Shown one piece after another: positions 51,514 to 59,944 of a stretch of 64,000 nucleotides of DNA. Within the stretch, counting starts at the first letter, position 1. Every line of letters begins with the position of its first letter. The stretch spans positions 194,167 to 258,166 of the forward strand of contig JAEVYT010000021.1 in assembly GCA_023392615.1 (NCBI GenBank), in the 5' to 3' direction. The notes beneath the pieces were generated by a model. The model ran no database searches and had not been told where the DNA came from. It saw nothing but the letters and a program-made list of their open reading frames with translations. The stretch comes from Bacillota bacterium (GTDB lineage Bacteria > Bacillota > Clostridia > Lachnospirales > Lachnospiraceae). Position numbers and translations under genes: made by a program.

Positions 51514-54156
51514 ATGAATAACGTATCAACAGAATTTAGAAATTTACTCAACAGTGATAACACAAAGATTTATTCAGCCAGGGCAGTTGTTACCCTGGCT
51601 GATGGCACTCCTATCCCAGATATTTTAACCGGGCAGATATGGGAAGGAGGTATACAGACAACTGAACAAACAAGTGCATCAGGGAGTTTTAGCATTGGAA
51701 AGGCAGCATGCGCGGAACTTGTTTTTAAGGTCAATAATATATCTAGTGAATTTACTGTGTACGATTTTTACAATGCCAAAATTATTCCATTCGTTGGATT
51801 GCAGCTATCATCCGGCATTGAATATGTTAAAAAAGGTGTATTTACTGTAGATGATCCGTTTGACTCTGGCGGATATATTCAAATGACTTGTATGGATAAC
51901 ATGCATAAGCTAGATAAGCAGATCATAACACTGTCCGGATCAACAGTCGGAGAAGTTGCCTACAATGCAGCTACGGCTTGTGGAGTACTACTGAAAAACC
52001 TAACGTTTGATGGATATAATACTCCGGTTACTCTCCCGGATAATATAACTGATTATACATACCGGCAGATGCTTGAATACATATGTCAGATTACCGGTAA
52101 TTTTGCAAGATGTAACGAAGATGGTTTAATTGATGTCAAGTGGTACGATACCAGTACTTTTGATGCCCCAGCAGGTACTCCAGTAGATCCAACTAAGTGT
52201 CACCAATTCAGTGCCTTAAAATCACAGAGCATAGGCACCGATGATGTTGTGATTACTGGTATTAGGGTCACAGTCGGAAAAGAAACATATCAGCATGGAT
52301 CCGATGGCTATGTTCTAGAGATAGTTGATAACCCATTTACTATAGGTAGAACGAATGAATTTGCTGTGTCGTTAGGTTATAAATTAATAGGGCTAAGATT
52401 TAGACCATTAAGTATTGAAACTCTTTACAATCCGATTGTGGAAGCCGGAGATGTTGCGATTGTTACAGATCGTAAAGGAAACAAATACAATACGATTATA
52501 ACCAGTATGACAAGTGAGATTGCAAAAAATCTTTCAATAACCGGTGATGCTTCCACTCCTCAGAAGAACTCATATGTTGGCAATACTGCTGATACTAAAA
52601 CATTAATCAAGACAAAGCAATATACTGATCAGCAATTATCTATTTATGACTTAATGGTTCAACAGCTCACAGAACTGATTACTAATGGTTTTGGTATGTT
52701 TTATACTAGAGTTACTGATGAGTTAGGCGGAATAATATTCTATATCCATGATAAGCCGCTCATGAACGATTCAACCGTGAGGTGGTTTCTATCATCAGGA
52801 GGAATGATTGAGCAAAATAAGATTAACGGAACATGGGTTACTGTTAGTGGAACTGATAAACAAGGAAATGCTTTGTTTAATGTGTTGATAGCTCGCGGAC
52901 TTGATGCAGATTGGATTAATACAGGCTTACTTAAGGCAGCACTCATAGCAGCCAATACAATTACGGCAGAAAAGCTAAAATTTGGTACTGGTCGTAATAT
53001 GGTAATGCGTGGATATGATAGCTTTGAACAGATTGCCGTAGGTACGAACATAGGCACAGGAAATGGTACCGTGACAATAAAAGCAATATCAACTGATTAT
53101 AGCATGGACGGGGCAAGGTCGTTAAAGATTCAGGGCACAGGAACAGATAATTGGGTATACCTAGGTTCTTCTGGTGCAGATTATCATATCCCAATTACAG
53201 CAGGAAAGGTTTATATTTTTAGTGCCTATGCCTATAACCCAAGCAGTACAACAGCATCAATTGACATTTACACCCGAACCAATGATTCTGCAGCAACGCA
53301 TTATGGATCAAGTGCAAATATTAAAAACTCGGATGGATGGTACAGAATTATAAAAATTTTTACTGCACCGGTAGGCGCTACAAAATGCTTATTTAGACTG
53401 GATACCAATACGGCAAATTTACCAGTATATTTTGATTGCTTGCAGCTTGAAGAAGTTACTAATATAAATTGCACAGCCGGTGATTGGGCTCCTAGTACTG
53501 TTACTGTAGTCGATGCAAATTCACTCACGACCGGAGAGGTAAAATCACAAAACTATTCGCCTGGCGCATCAGGGACCAAAATAAACCTCTCAGATGGTTC
53601 AATTGACACAAAGGGATTTAAAGTTGATGCAGCTGGTAATGCATCAGCTACCTCAGGTACAATTGCTGGTTGGAAAATTGCACAATATGGACTTTACAAT
53701 GATACGCTAAAGGCAGGATTCCTAACTCATCCTAATTCAGCCATTGTTCTATATGTTGGCAATACTACATATGCTGGCATGATTAGTGACATAGAAAACG
53801 GTACTGATGACCACTTGCCATATTTCTGGGTAACTAAAACAGGACAGCTTTATACGGATGATAATGCTTACCTTAATGGGTATCTCGCTTGGCACCAAGG
53901 TAACTTAAAGATTAAAAGGGGAACAGTGGACATTACTCCATCAGCTGCAAATACTCCAACCAAAGTAACAGTTTCACTATCAAGCGTAGGATTTACATCT
54001 GTGCCAAATATACAAGTAACTGCAAATTCATCGGTACCTGGTACGCAGGTTACTGGTGTGTCTTATAGTAACCTAACCCTAACAAGTGTTGATATTTACC
54101 TGACCAGAACAAATACCAATACAACAACTGTTAGTTATCAGGTAGTGGGATCATAG
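51514..54156 (+). CDS. Tail tip / receptor-binding protein with carbohydrate-binding domain
   Basis: 880 residues from the ATG behind AGGAGGGG. The N-terminal ~330 residues are a baseplate/Tal-like hub (TGQIWEGGIQTTEQTSASGSF, YTYRQMLEYICQITGNFARC). Residues ~540-660 look like a carbohydrate-binding beta sandwich (CBM4/9-like: ARSLKIQGTGTDNWVYLG, GWYRIIKIFTAPVGATKCLF). The C-terminal repeats end in LAWHQGNLKIKRG and a beta tip. It probably binds a surface glycan of the host. Confidence 0.75.
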   Translation: MNNVSTEFRNLLNSDNTKIYSARAVVTLADGTPIPDILTGQIWEGGIQTTEQTSASGSFSIGKAACAELVFKVNNISSEFTVYDFYNAKIIPFVGLQLSSGIEYVKKGVFTVDDPFDSGGYIQMTCMDNMHKLDKQIITLSGSTVGEVAYNAATACGVLLKNLTFDGYNTPVTLPDNITDYTYRQMLEYICQITGNFARCNEDGLIDVKWYDTSTFDAPAGTPVDPTKCHQFSALKSQSIGTDDVVITGIRVTVGKETYQHGSDGYVLEIVDNPFTIGRTNEFAVSLGYKLIGLRFRPLSIETLYNPIVEAGDVAIVTDRKGNKYNTIITSMTSEIAKNLSITGDASTPQKNSYVGNTADTKTLIKTKQYTDQQLSIYDLMVQQLTELITNGFGMFYTRVTDELGGIIFYIHDKPLMNDSTVRWFLSSGGMIEQNKINGTWVTVSGTDKQGNALFNVLIARGLDADWINTGLLKAALIAANTITAEKLKFGTGRNMVMRGYDSFEQIAVGTNIGTGNGTVTIKAISTDYSMDGARSLKIQGTGTDNWVYLGSSGADYHIPITAGKVYIFSAYAYNPSSTTASIDIYTRTNDSAATHYGSSANIKNSDGWYRIIKIFTAPVGATKCLFRLDTNTANLPVYFDCLQLEEVTNINCTAGDWAPSTVTVVDANSLTTGEVKSQNYSPGASGTKINLSDGSIDTKGFKVDAAGNASATSGTIAGWKIAQYGLYNDTLKAGFLTHPNSAIVLYVGNTTYAGMISDIENGTDDHLPYFWVTKTGQLYTDDNAYLNGYLAWHQGNLKIKRGTVDITPSAANTPTKVTVSLSSVGFTSVPNIQVTANSSVPGTQVTGVSYSNLTLTSVDIYLTRTNTNTTTVSYQVVGS

Positions 54157-54166
54157 GAGGGAGAAT

Positions 54167-54541
54167 ATGTACTATGTATTATTAAGTGATGGATCATATT
54201 TTACAGGCTGTTATAGTCAAGACACTGACTTAGTCGGAAGTGTTATTTGTAATTCTATACCTCCTATAGATAATCCCAAAGCGATATGTAGCTATAGATA
54301 TAATGGACTCGGATGGGATCTAGATGAAGGAAAATATCAAGCTGTTTTGGATGCAGAAAATGCAGAGCTGATACTAGAACAAATTAATCAATTAAAACAG
54401 CAATTGTCTGATAGTGACCCCAAAATCATCAAGTGTTATGAAGCGCAATTAATTGGTAAACCATTGCCATATGATATTAATTCATTAATTGCAGATAGGC
54501 AGTCCATAAGAGACCAAATAAATCAACTAGAATTACTTTAA
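54167..54541 (+). CDS. Tail-associated small protein
   Basis: 124 residues behind AGGAGGGAG: a beta-rich N terminus (YYVLLSDGSYFTGCYSQD) and a coiled-coil C terminus (ILEQINQLKQQLSD). Commonly follows tail tip genes in clostridial phages. May be a fibre accessory protein. Confidence 0.6.
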   Translation: MYYVLLSDGSYFTGCYSQDTDLVGSVICNSIPPIDNPKAICSYRYNGLGWDLDEGKYQAVLDAENAELILEQINQLKQQLSDSDPKIIKCYEAQLIGKPLPYDINSLIADRQSIRDQINQLELL

Positions 54542-54547
54542 ACTTTA

Positions 54548-54570
54548 GGCATCCTTACGGGTGCCTTTTG
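54548..54570 (+). terminator. Terminator between tail and lysis genes
   Basis: GGCATCC (54548-54554) pairs with GGGTGCC (54559-54565), loop TTAC, then TTTT. Confidence 0.7.
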
Positions 54571-54604
54571 TAATATAAAAATATGAAAGGGTGGATATTA
54601 TGTA

Positions 54605-54841
54605 ATGCAAAATGAAGTGCTTATCGCGTTAATAACATTAGGTGGAAGTGGAATCGGTACGTTAGGTGGAATAGTTCTATCGAGCAAACTGACAACTTAC
54701 CGTATTGAACAGTTGGAAAAAAAGGTCGACAAGCATAACAGTGTAATTGACCGAACATTCAAGCTTGAAGAAAGAATGGCTCTGAATGAAAGAGACATGT
54801 TAGTAGCAAATCATCGAATTAAGGATTTAGAAGAAAGGTAA
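54605..54841 (+). CDS. XhlA-like membrane/coiled-coil lysis protein
   Basis: 78 residues: a membrane helix (LIALITLGGSGIGTLGGIVL) and a coiled coil (YRIEQLEKKVDKHNSVIDRTF). Fits haemolysin XhlA-like phage proteins found before holins. Confidence 0.65.
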   Translation: MQNEVLIALITLGGSGIGTLGGIVLSSKLTTYRIEQLEKKVDKHNSVIDRTFKLEERMALNERDMLVANHRIKDLEER

Positions 54842-54852
54842 AGGTGAAAACT

Positions 54853-55131
54853 ATGGATTTATCATTTTTAAGTAACTATATTAATTTGGCGGTGCTTGGT
54901 ATCTGCCTATGTTTAGGATATGTGATCAAGTACAGTTTTGATTTTATTAACAATAAATATATACCGGCTATCATGTTATTTGCAGGTACCACAATCAGCA
55001 TTGCGATGAATATACCAAATATCAATGCTATCATTGTGCTCAGTGGCATGATAAGCGGTCTTGCATCCACAGGGTTATATGAGACCATGCGTAACCTTAT
55101 TGATAAAGATGGGAAAAAGAAGGAGGACTAA
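54853..55131 (+). CDS. Holin
   Basis: 92 residues from the ATG behind AAGGTG. Three hydrophobic segments (~6-25, 38-55, 58-75), the last with GMISGLASTGLYETMRNL, and a charged C terminus (DKDGKKKED), as in small clostridial phage holins. It forms the hole that lets the lysin out. The downstream lysin gene follows after 4 bases. Confidence 0.75.
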   Translation: MDLSFLSNYINLAVLGICLCLGYVIKYSFDFINNKYIPAIMLFAGTTISIAMNIPNINAIIVLSGMISGLASTGLYETMRNLIDKDGKKKED

Positions 55132-55135
55132 TATC

Positions 55136-55900
55136 ATGAGTGTAAAAATTGGACATGCATCGATAGATGAAAAAGGGAAGGCTACCGGCGGTAAAGTCGG
55201 GGATCAGACTGGTAAGGAAATTTGTATCCGTGGATGGTATCCTCATAATCCGCCATGGAATGTATATCTTGTATGTACAGATCAGACGATCGCTAAAAAA
55301 GCAGCTGAGATCAATGAGCAAATCTGTAAAGATCCTAATTACGGTTATGATCAGCTCCAACGGTTGACTGGGTATAACGCAATTTTAAAAAATAATAAAA
55401 AAATAAAAGGTGCCAAAGGTGAATTTGATTGTTCCTCCCTGGTGGCTGCCTGCTACATATTAGCTGGATTGAAACTTTCGCCTAGTCTTACAACAATTTC
55501 ATTGCGTAAGGCTCTTTTGGATACCGGCAAGTTTAAAGCATATACCGATAAGGCACATATCGGATCAGATGCTTATGCAAAGCCAGGCGCAATCTATATG
55601 AGAGAGGGTTATCATGTAGTGATGGCTTTGGAGCACGGCTGTAAGTCAAACCCCTATAAGGTACCAGAGCGTAATATCAATCTTGGTTGCAAGGGTGAGG
55701 ATGTGAAGTGGGTACAATGGGATCTATTAGCATATGGCATCATATATGTCGAGGTTGACGGAAAGAAAGAAGAGCTTACTATAGACGGTCGCTGTGGTAA
55801 AATCACTGAAGCTGCCATTAAAGCATATCAAACTAAGAACAAGCTTAAGGTTGATGGTGATTGTGGACCAGTAACACGTGGATCATTATCGGATGAATAA
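55136..55900 (+). CDS. Endolysin, NlpC/P60-like with peptidoglycan-binding domain
   Basis: 254 residues from the ATG behind AAGGAGG. The catalytic domain (~1-170) has KGEFDCSSLVAACY with the nucleophile Cys (~98) and a His in EGYHVVMALEHG (~160). The C-terminal ~80 residues form a PG_binding_1 domain (LGCKGEDVKWVQWDLLAYGI, KITEAAIKAYQTKNKLKVDG). It likely cuts peptide links of the wall at lysis. Confidence 0.85.
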   Translation: MSVKIGHASIDEKGKATGGKVGDQTGKEICIRGWYPHNPPWNVYLVCTDQTIAKKAAEINEQICKDPNYGYDQLQRLTGYNAILKNNKKIKGAKGEFDCSSLVAACYILAGLKLSPSLTTISLRKALLDTGKFKAYTDKAHIGSDAYAKPGAIYMREGYHVVMALEHGCKSNPYKVPERNINLGCKGEDVKWVQWDLLAYGIIYVEVDGKKEELTIDGRCGKITEAAIKAYQTKNKLKVDGDCGPVTRGSLSDE

Positions 55901-55902
55901 TC

Positions 55903-55918
55903 GTTTCGACGTCGAAAC
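55903..55918. repeat. Perfect 16-bp palindrome after the endolysin
   Basis: GTTTCGACGTCGAAAC, two bases after the stop codon and just before a bidirectional terminator. It may be a binding site or the base of a termination structure. Confidence 0.5.
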
Positions 55919-55921
55919 AAA

Positions 55922-55950
55922 CCCCCTCATTACTTTAAGCAATGAGGGGG
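55922..55950. terminator. Bidirectional terminator at the end of the late genes
   Basis: CCCCCTCATT (55922-55931) pairs perfectly with AATGAGGGGG (55941-55950). It ends the late transcript and, read leftward, the zinc-ribbon gene. The T-content on either side is modest. Confidence 0.7.
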
Positions 55951-55956
55951 TGATAA

Positions 55957-56460
55957 TTATAATTTAAATCTGTGTCCACAATTCATACATGTAATTATTA
56001 ATTTTTTTGAATTAATGTTACCAGCTATAAGTCCAAATGCACCTATAAACGATGCTCCAACAACTGCTTTTCCAATTCCAAAACCCTTTTTATTCCCTGA
56101 TAAAGAGATAGAGCCGCATCTTGGGCATTTTGCTTGAGAATTATGTATTTCAATTTCATGTTCCAGAAGTTGTTCTTGAATATGTAACTGTTTTTCTTGG
56201 ATAATCTGTAGTTGGTCATTATCATCTATAATAGGAAGTGATGAACTATTTTTTTGAACCATGGGAGTATAATCAGTTAATCTCATCCCGCAAGAATCAC
56301 AGTAATCAGATCCTATAGGATTATTACTTCCACAGTAAATACACATTTCCTCTGTAGGAATAGGGGGAGTTATTAATTCAATGGGATAACCACAATTTGG
56401 GCATGATTTGGCTTTATCTGATACTTGCTTTTGGCATTCTGGACAACTTATTAAAGACAT
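55957..56460 (-). CDS. Zinc-ribbon membrane-associated moron protein
   Basis: 167 residues from the ATG behind AGGAGG at 56460. Three zinc-ribbon pairs (CPECQKQVSDKAKSCPNCG, CIYCGSNNPIGSDYCDSCG, CPRCGS...CMNCGHRF), a helical segment and a short glycine-rich hydrophobic stretch (AVVGASFIGAFGLIAG). It is at the right end, opposite to the late genes, so it is probably expressed in the lysogen. Function unknown. Confidence 0.65.
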   Translation of the reverse strand: MSLISCPECQKQVSDKAKSCPNCGYPIELITPPIPTEEMCIYCGSNNPIGSDYCDSCGMRLTDYTPMVQKNSSSLPIIDDNDQLQIIQEKQLHIQEQLLEHEIEIHNSQAKCPRCGSISLSGNKKGFGIGKAVVGASFIGAFGLIAGNINSKKLIITCMNCGHRFKL

Positions 56461-56760
56461 GATTTTTCCTCCTGTGTAAATACCATTGTTTACCAACAAT
56501 TATATTACTCTCGAAATGATTTGTAAATAAAAAGATACCTTACAAATTATTGCTATGCAAGGTATCAGATAATCTTATATTATCCCTAATATATCCCTTT
56601 TTGAACTTATAACTTAATTATTTTCGTAGAAAGCATTAAATAATCAAATTAAATAGAAAACAAGTAAGAACCTAATAAATTCAGGTGTTACAAGCGTTTT
56701 GTTACATTTAATATATAACAGAATTTAACCTAAAATAATAATAAAAAACGCTTCAAATAT
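56461..56760. other. Right-end non-coding region of the prophage
   Basis: A 300-base AT-rich stretch. It holds a leftward terminator (GATACCTT 56534-56541 with AAGGTATC 56559-56566, T-run on the leftward strand) and the right arm sites. No gene seen. Confidence 0.5.
56581..56599. promoter_or_regulatory. Candidate right integrase arm-type sites
   Basis: TATCCCTAATATATCCCTT differs from the left-end copy (within 16761-16780) at one base and lies about 160 bases inside attR. Confidence 0.55.
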
Positions 56761-56799
56761 AACCGCAGGTCGTGGGTTCAAATCCTACTGCCCCTGTAA
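56761..56799 (+). repeat. attR core, 39-bp direct repeat
   Basis: Identical to 16668-16706; carries the 3' part of tRNA-Trp without its 5' half. Confidence 0.95.
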
Positions 56800-56843
56800 C
56801 AAAGAAAGAGTTCATACGTAAGTATGGACTCTTTCTTTGTTAC
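56796..56843 (+). terminator. Original host terminator of tRNA-Trp
   Basis: A 22-bp stem (56796-56817 with 56822-56843, one G-T pair, loop GTAA). It begins right at the tRNA 3' end copy, so before integration it terminated the tRNA-Trp transcript. Confidence 0.75.
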
Positions 56844-56846
56844 CTA

Positions 56847-56931
56847 GAGGTAGTAAATTTGAAGCCATGACCTGCGGAGCATGGTCGGGACGCCTTGGAA
56901 CAAGGCGGTGTTCAACATCCTACTGCCTTTC
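56847..56931. other. tRNA-like relic beside attR
   Basis: AGGTAGTA (56848-56855) and TACTGCCT (56921-56928) form an outer 8-bp stem with three inner hairpins. On the minus strand 56846-56878 matches the tRNA-Trp 3' half at about 27 of 33 bases with one gap. On the plus strand 56907-56928 also resembles the tRNA 3' end. It looks like an old attachment-site or tRNA remnant; the T arm cannot pair normally. Confidence 0.45.
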
Positions 56932-56936
56932 TAAAT

Positions 56937-58355
56937 TTATTCTGCATCAATACCAAGGTTCTTTTTTACTATTTGTTTAAAATCGGAGATAGCCCGTTCT
57001 TTTGTTTTTTTGCCAGATGTATATTCATGTACCTGATCACGCCAGATATTGTTGATACTTTCGTCAAACTCTGTCTTATTCGTACCAGTCGCTAATTTAT
57101 CAGCTGGAATGAATACATCGAATATATTCTGTCCATCAAGAAAATCAAGTTTACCGTTAGACTTTTTCATAACAGTGGCGGATGCAACGGTATCTTTTAT
57201 TCCATCAGAATTTAAAGTGCCATTAGCACAGTAGTACTGAAGTCCGGTATCAGAGCTGTCTAGAGTAATCCACTTTATGATATCACCCACAGCGGCTTTC
57301 TTCTTTGTATCCTTATTTGCAAGAATCCATGTACCACCCCAAGAGAAGCCGGCAGGTGGTACGCATACTGCCCAATCGCCATACGTGCCTTCGCCCACCT
57401 TTTCTCCGCCAGAATATCCAGTCATTACATAGTTAATTAACCATACTGGACCGAAGAAACCGAAGATTTGCTTTTTTCCTTTTCCTTTCATATCTGCATA
57501 CCAAGGATTTTGCCAGTCTTGAGTATTATTGCTATAACCTTTCTCTTTGAGCTTTTTAGCATAATCAAAGAATTTTTCTCGTTCCGGATCAATATGAAGT
57601 TTACCATTAACTAACCAACCAACTTTTGCACCATTCTCAACTGAATGCCAAATATCACCTTCTCCAGATACAATACCATAGCCCTTAGCCTTTAATTCAT
57701 CTGCAGCTGCGAAGAATTTATCCCAGCCTGGACCAATCTTATCTTTGATCGTAGCAGGATCGTCTGTGTTCCAAACATCCTTTGCGATAGAGCGGCGGTA
57801 GATGAATGCACCACCATTTGACTTATAATCAAGACCAATAATGTCGCCATTTGGGTTGGTTCCTATTTCAACGGAATACTGAGCAATATCTGCTTCTTTT
57901 AAGAGGTTATCAATGTCAATACCGAGTTCTTTATAAGGTGCTGCATACTGATACATATCACCTTTGGTGTACTTCAATGCGAAAGTAGCTTCCGCACAGT
58001 AAATGTCGGGTGCATCTGCACCGCCGGCAGCTAAAGCCTGATCAAGTCCTGTTTGATAATCGCCGTCTGTCCCAGCCCAGCAAAAGCTCTTGAACTCGTA
58101 AGAGAAGTCAGGATGAAGTTCCTTGAACTTATTAGTACATTTATAAACTTCATCTGTGAAACTATAAATATTGATAATTTTATCTTCCGGATCAACGGTT
58201 GGAGTCGCTTCTGGGCTGATTTTATTACCCGCATCTTTAGAAATGCTGGGGGTAATGGTTGAACTAATTGGCTTTTTGATAACTTTGCCACATCCTGTTA
58301 ATGCCATGGACATTATAAACAGGCACACGAGAATAAAAGCTGCAAAACGTTTCAT
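56937..58355 (-). CDS. Sugar-type ABC transporter solute-binding lipoprotein
   Basis: 472 residues. Lipoprotein signal with Cys in MALTGCGK (~22), then family-1-type solute-binding protein features: INIYSFTDEV start strand, KFKELHPDFSYEFKSF, PDIYCAEATFALKYT and GPVWLINYVMTGY. It binds a carbohydrate outside the membrane for uptake. No permease genes adjoin it in this window. Regulation: own promoter and a palindromic operator-like site upstream. Confidence 0.85.
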   Translation of the reverse strand: MKRFAAFILVCLFIMSMALTGCGKVIKKPISSTITPSISKDAGNKISPEATPTVDPEDKIINIYSFTDEVYKCTNKFKELHPDFSYEFKSFCWAGTDGDYQTGLDQALAAGGADAPDIYCAEATFALKYTKGDMYQYAAPYKELGIDIDNLLKEADIAQYSVEIGTNPNGDIIGLDYKSNGGAFIYRRSIAKDVWNTDDPATIKDKIGPGWDKFFAAADELKAKGYGIVSGEGDIWHSVENGAKVGWLVNGKLHIDPEREKFFDYAKKLKEKGYSNNTQDWQNPWYADMKGKGKKQIFGFFGPVWLINYVMTGYSGGEKVGEGTYGDWAVCVPPAGFSWGGTWILANKDTKKKAAVGDIIKWITLDSSDTGLQYYCANGTLNSDGIKDTVASATVMKKSNGKLDFLDGQNIFDVFIPADKLATGTNKTEFDESINNIWRDQVHEYTSGKKTKERAISDFKQIVKKNLGIDAE

Positions 58356-58385
58356 AGTGAAACCCCTTCTTATTTTATTTTTTTG

Positions 58386-58396
58386 GGAACCGTTCC
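58386..58396. promoter_or_regulatory. Operator-like palindrome in the leader of the binding-protein gene
   Basis: GGAACCGTTCC, two 5-base arms around C, 31 bases before the start. A LacI-family or similar sugar regulator could bind here. Confidence 0.4.
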
Positions 58397-58534
58397 TTTT
58401 TCATAGATCTTGACTATGATTTAAGGTATTGTGGTGAGTGTAGGTCTTTTATCATTCACCAATTTAATTTAGGTTCTAACCTCAGTCTCTTTCCTTTTGG
58501 TCAATTATTTGTCTATTGTTTTATGATTAACTTT

Positions 58535-58563
58535 ATTATAAATTGCAAAGTGTACAATGTAAA
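58535..58563 (-). promoter_or_regulatory. Promoter of the solute-binding protein gene
   Basis: Read leftward: TTTACA (58558-58563), 17 bases, TATAAT (58535-58540). It leaves a leader of about 170 bases. The remaining gap to 58821 shows nothing I can support. Confidence 0.6.
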
Positions 58564-58821
58564 TCATTAATTACCAATTTGTGGATATGTAATTGATATA
58601 TACTTTTCAATATCAGTCTTAAAATTGAGTTGACCAGATTCGGTTTTATCGTACCTAATATCATAAGTAGAAACATCAACTTTTCACTTATACATTTATA
58701 TTATTCAATACAACTTTTAAATCAAACTATTCTTAAAGTAATATAAGAGTTCATTCTATATATATTATTCTTTTGTAACAGTTTTTGCAGTCGCTGATTC
58801 TAGAATTTAAACTCTTAGCAA

Positions 58822-58853
58822 ATAAAAAAAGACCACTTAGTAAGTGATCTTTT
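58822..58853 (-). terminator. Terminator of the cold shock gene
   Basis: Read leftward: an 11-bp stem (AAAGATCACTT with AAGTGGTCTTT) followed by a run of T. Confidence 0.85.
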
Positions 58854-58865
58854 AGTTGTTTCTAA

Positions 58866-59066
58866 TTAAGCAATGTTAACATTAACTGCTTGCATTCCAC
58901 GAGGACCATTTGTTAAATCAAATGTTACAGCCTGACCTTCATCGATGGTTTTAAAACCATCCATAGCAAGACCGGAGAAATGTACGAATACGTCATTACC
59001 TTGTTCGTCAGATATAAATCCGAACCCCTTTTGTGAGTTAAACCATTTTACAGTACCTTTATTCAT
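58866..59066 (-). CDS. csp: Cold shock protein (CspA family)
   Basis: 66 residues, full CspA length. RNA-binding motifs KGFGFI and DVFVHF are present. The start at 59066 has a perfect AAGGAGG; the longer frame upstream does not fit the family. Acts as an RNA chaperone. Confidence 0.95.
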   Translation of the reverse strand: MNKGTVKWFNSQKGFGFISDEQGNDVFVHFSGLAMDGFKTIDEGQAVTFDLTNGPRGMQAVNVNIA

Positions 59067-59408
59067 AAAAGATACCTCCTTAAATTTATTATACTCCAAT
59101 AAAAAACACATATCTCAGTAAATCAAAAATGATCTACGAAAATATGTGGAATCAATTCTTATTTAAAATACTTTATAAGCATAACATAGTATGAGATATA
59201 AATCAATTAAAAATATAAATAATAATCCGATAAATCAGACTAACTGATAAGGATGCAGTAAAGTTGTTATAGTAGGAGAAAAATTGTTGACTCCCACGAA
59301 GAAACAACTGCCTATTATTTGATTAATAAACTAGAAAGTGATTATTAGGTGATTTGAGTATTTATATTTAATGTTCATGTTTGGAAGACAAAAATAGGTA
59401 CTTTTATT
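59067..59408. other. Non-coding region upstream of csp
   Basis: A 342-base AT-rich gap. A leftward promoter TTGATT (59201-59206), 17 bases, TATGCT (59178-59183) would give a leader of about 105 bases, a length usual for cold-shock mRNAs. No gene seen. Confidence 0.45.
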
Positions 59409-59831
59409 TTATATCTTATTAAGCAAGCTTATTAACAAAGTCATATTATCTACCCCTAGCTGTTTTGCAATATCACGTTCAATTGCTTCTTTTAATAAAA
59501 TATTATCTAGATATAATTGTTCACCCAACGGAGTGAGAACTAGACATTTTTTCTTGTTGTTATTTACAACATTATTTATCGTTAAAATACCTTTTGAATT
59601 TAAAGCTTTAATACATTTGTGAGTTGCCTGCCTTGTAATTTTGAGTAGTTGTACTATTTCTGAAATGGTAGGCTGGTTCCCGTGAATCTGGTTGATAACA
59701 GACCATTCAGTATTAGAGAGAGATATCTTGTAGGAGCTAGTACACAAATCTTCGTTCATTTTTTTGAATTTGTAATATTTTGAATTTAATAAATCAATTA
59801 AATTTAAGTTATCAGATTCTTTTTCCATCAT
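59409..59831 (-). CDS. MarR-family transcriptional regulator
   Basis: 140 residues with winged helix elements (SNTEWSVINQIHGNQPTISEIVQLLKITRQATHKCIKALNSKGI). Tandem ATGs behind GAGGTG. Divergent from a CarD-like gene, with which it shares the operator at 59869-59885; likely represses both. Confidence 0.8.
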   Translation of the reverse strand: MMEKESDNLNLIDLLNSKYYKFKKMNEDLCTSSYKISLSNTEWSVINQIHGNQPTISEIVQLLKITRQATHKCIKALNSKGILTINNVVNNNKKKCLVLTPLGEQLYLDNILLKEAIERDIAKQLGVDNMTLLISLLNKI

Positions 59832-59845
59832 TTCACCTCAGCAGA

Positions 59846-59927
59846 AGTATACAATGACAAAAGCTAGATGTCAACTTGGTTGACATAAAATCATTAGTAT
59901 GCTATATTTTACATGCAACCCTGTTGA
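59846..59927. promoter_or_regulatory. Divergent promoters sharing one palindromic operator
   Basis: Rightward: TTGACA (59880-59885), 17 bases, TATATT (59903-59908). Leftward: TTGACA (59869-59874 on the other strand), 17 bases, TATACT (59846-59851). Both -35 boxes are the two arms of TGTCAACTTGGTTGACA (59869-59885). A weaker second site with CAAC-CCT-GTTG lies at 59914-59927, downstream of the rightward -10. Confidence 0.8.
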
Positions 59928-59944
59928 TAAGTGGAGGCAATAAA

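Larger units (their letters stand above)
16668..56799. mobile_element. Complete siphovirus-type prophage in tRNA-Trp
   Basis: It is bounded by a perfect 39-bp direct repeat. It contains integrase, CI/Cro switch, excisionase-like gene, replication genes, terminase, portal, head, tail, holin and endolysin in the usual order. At 40.1 kb and with no broken structural gene seen, it may be functional. The TerL/portal/minor head set resembles SPP1-type head modules. Confidence 0.95.

Noticed and set aside
58380..58400. Catabolite-responsive element (cre)
   Set aside because: GGAACCGTTCC lacks the TGWNANCGNTNWCA pattern at the outer positions.
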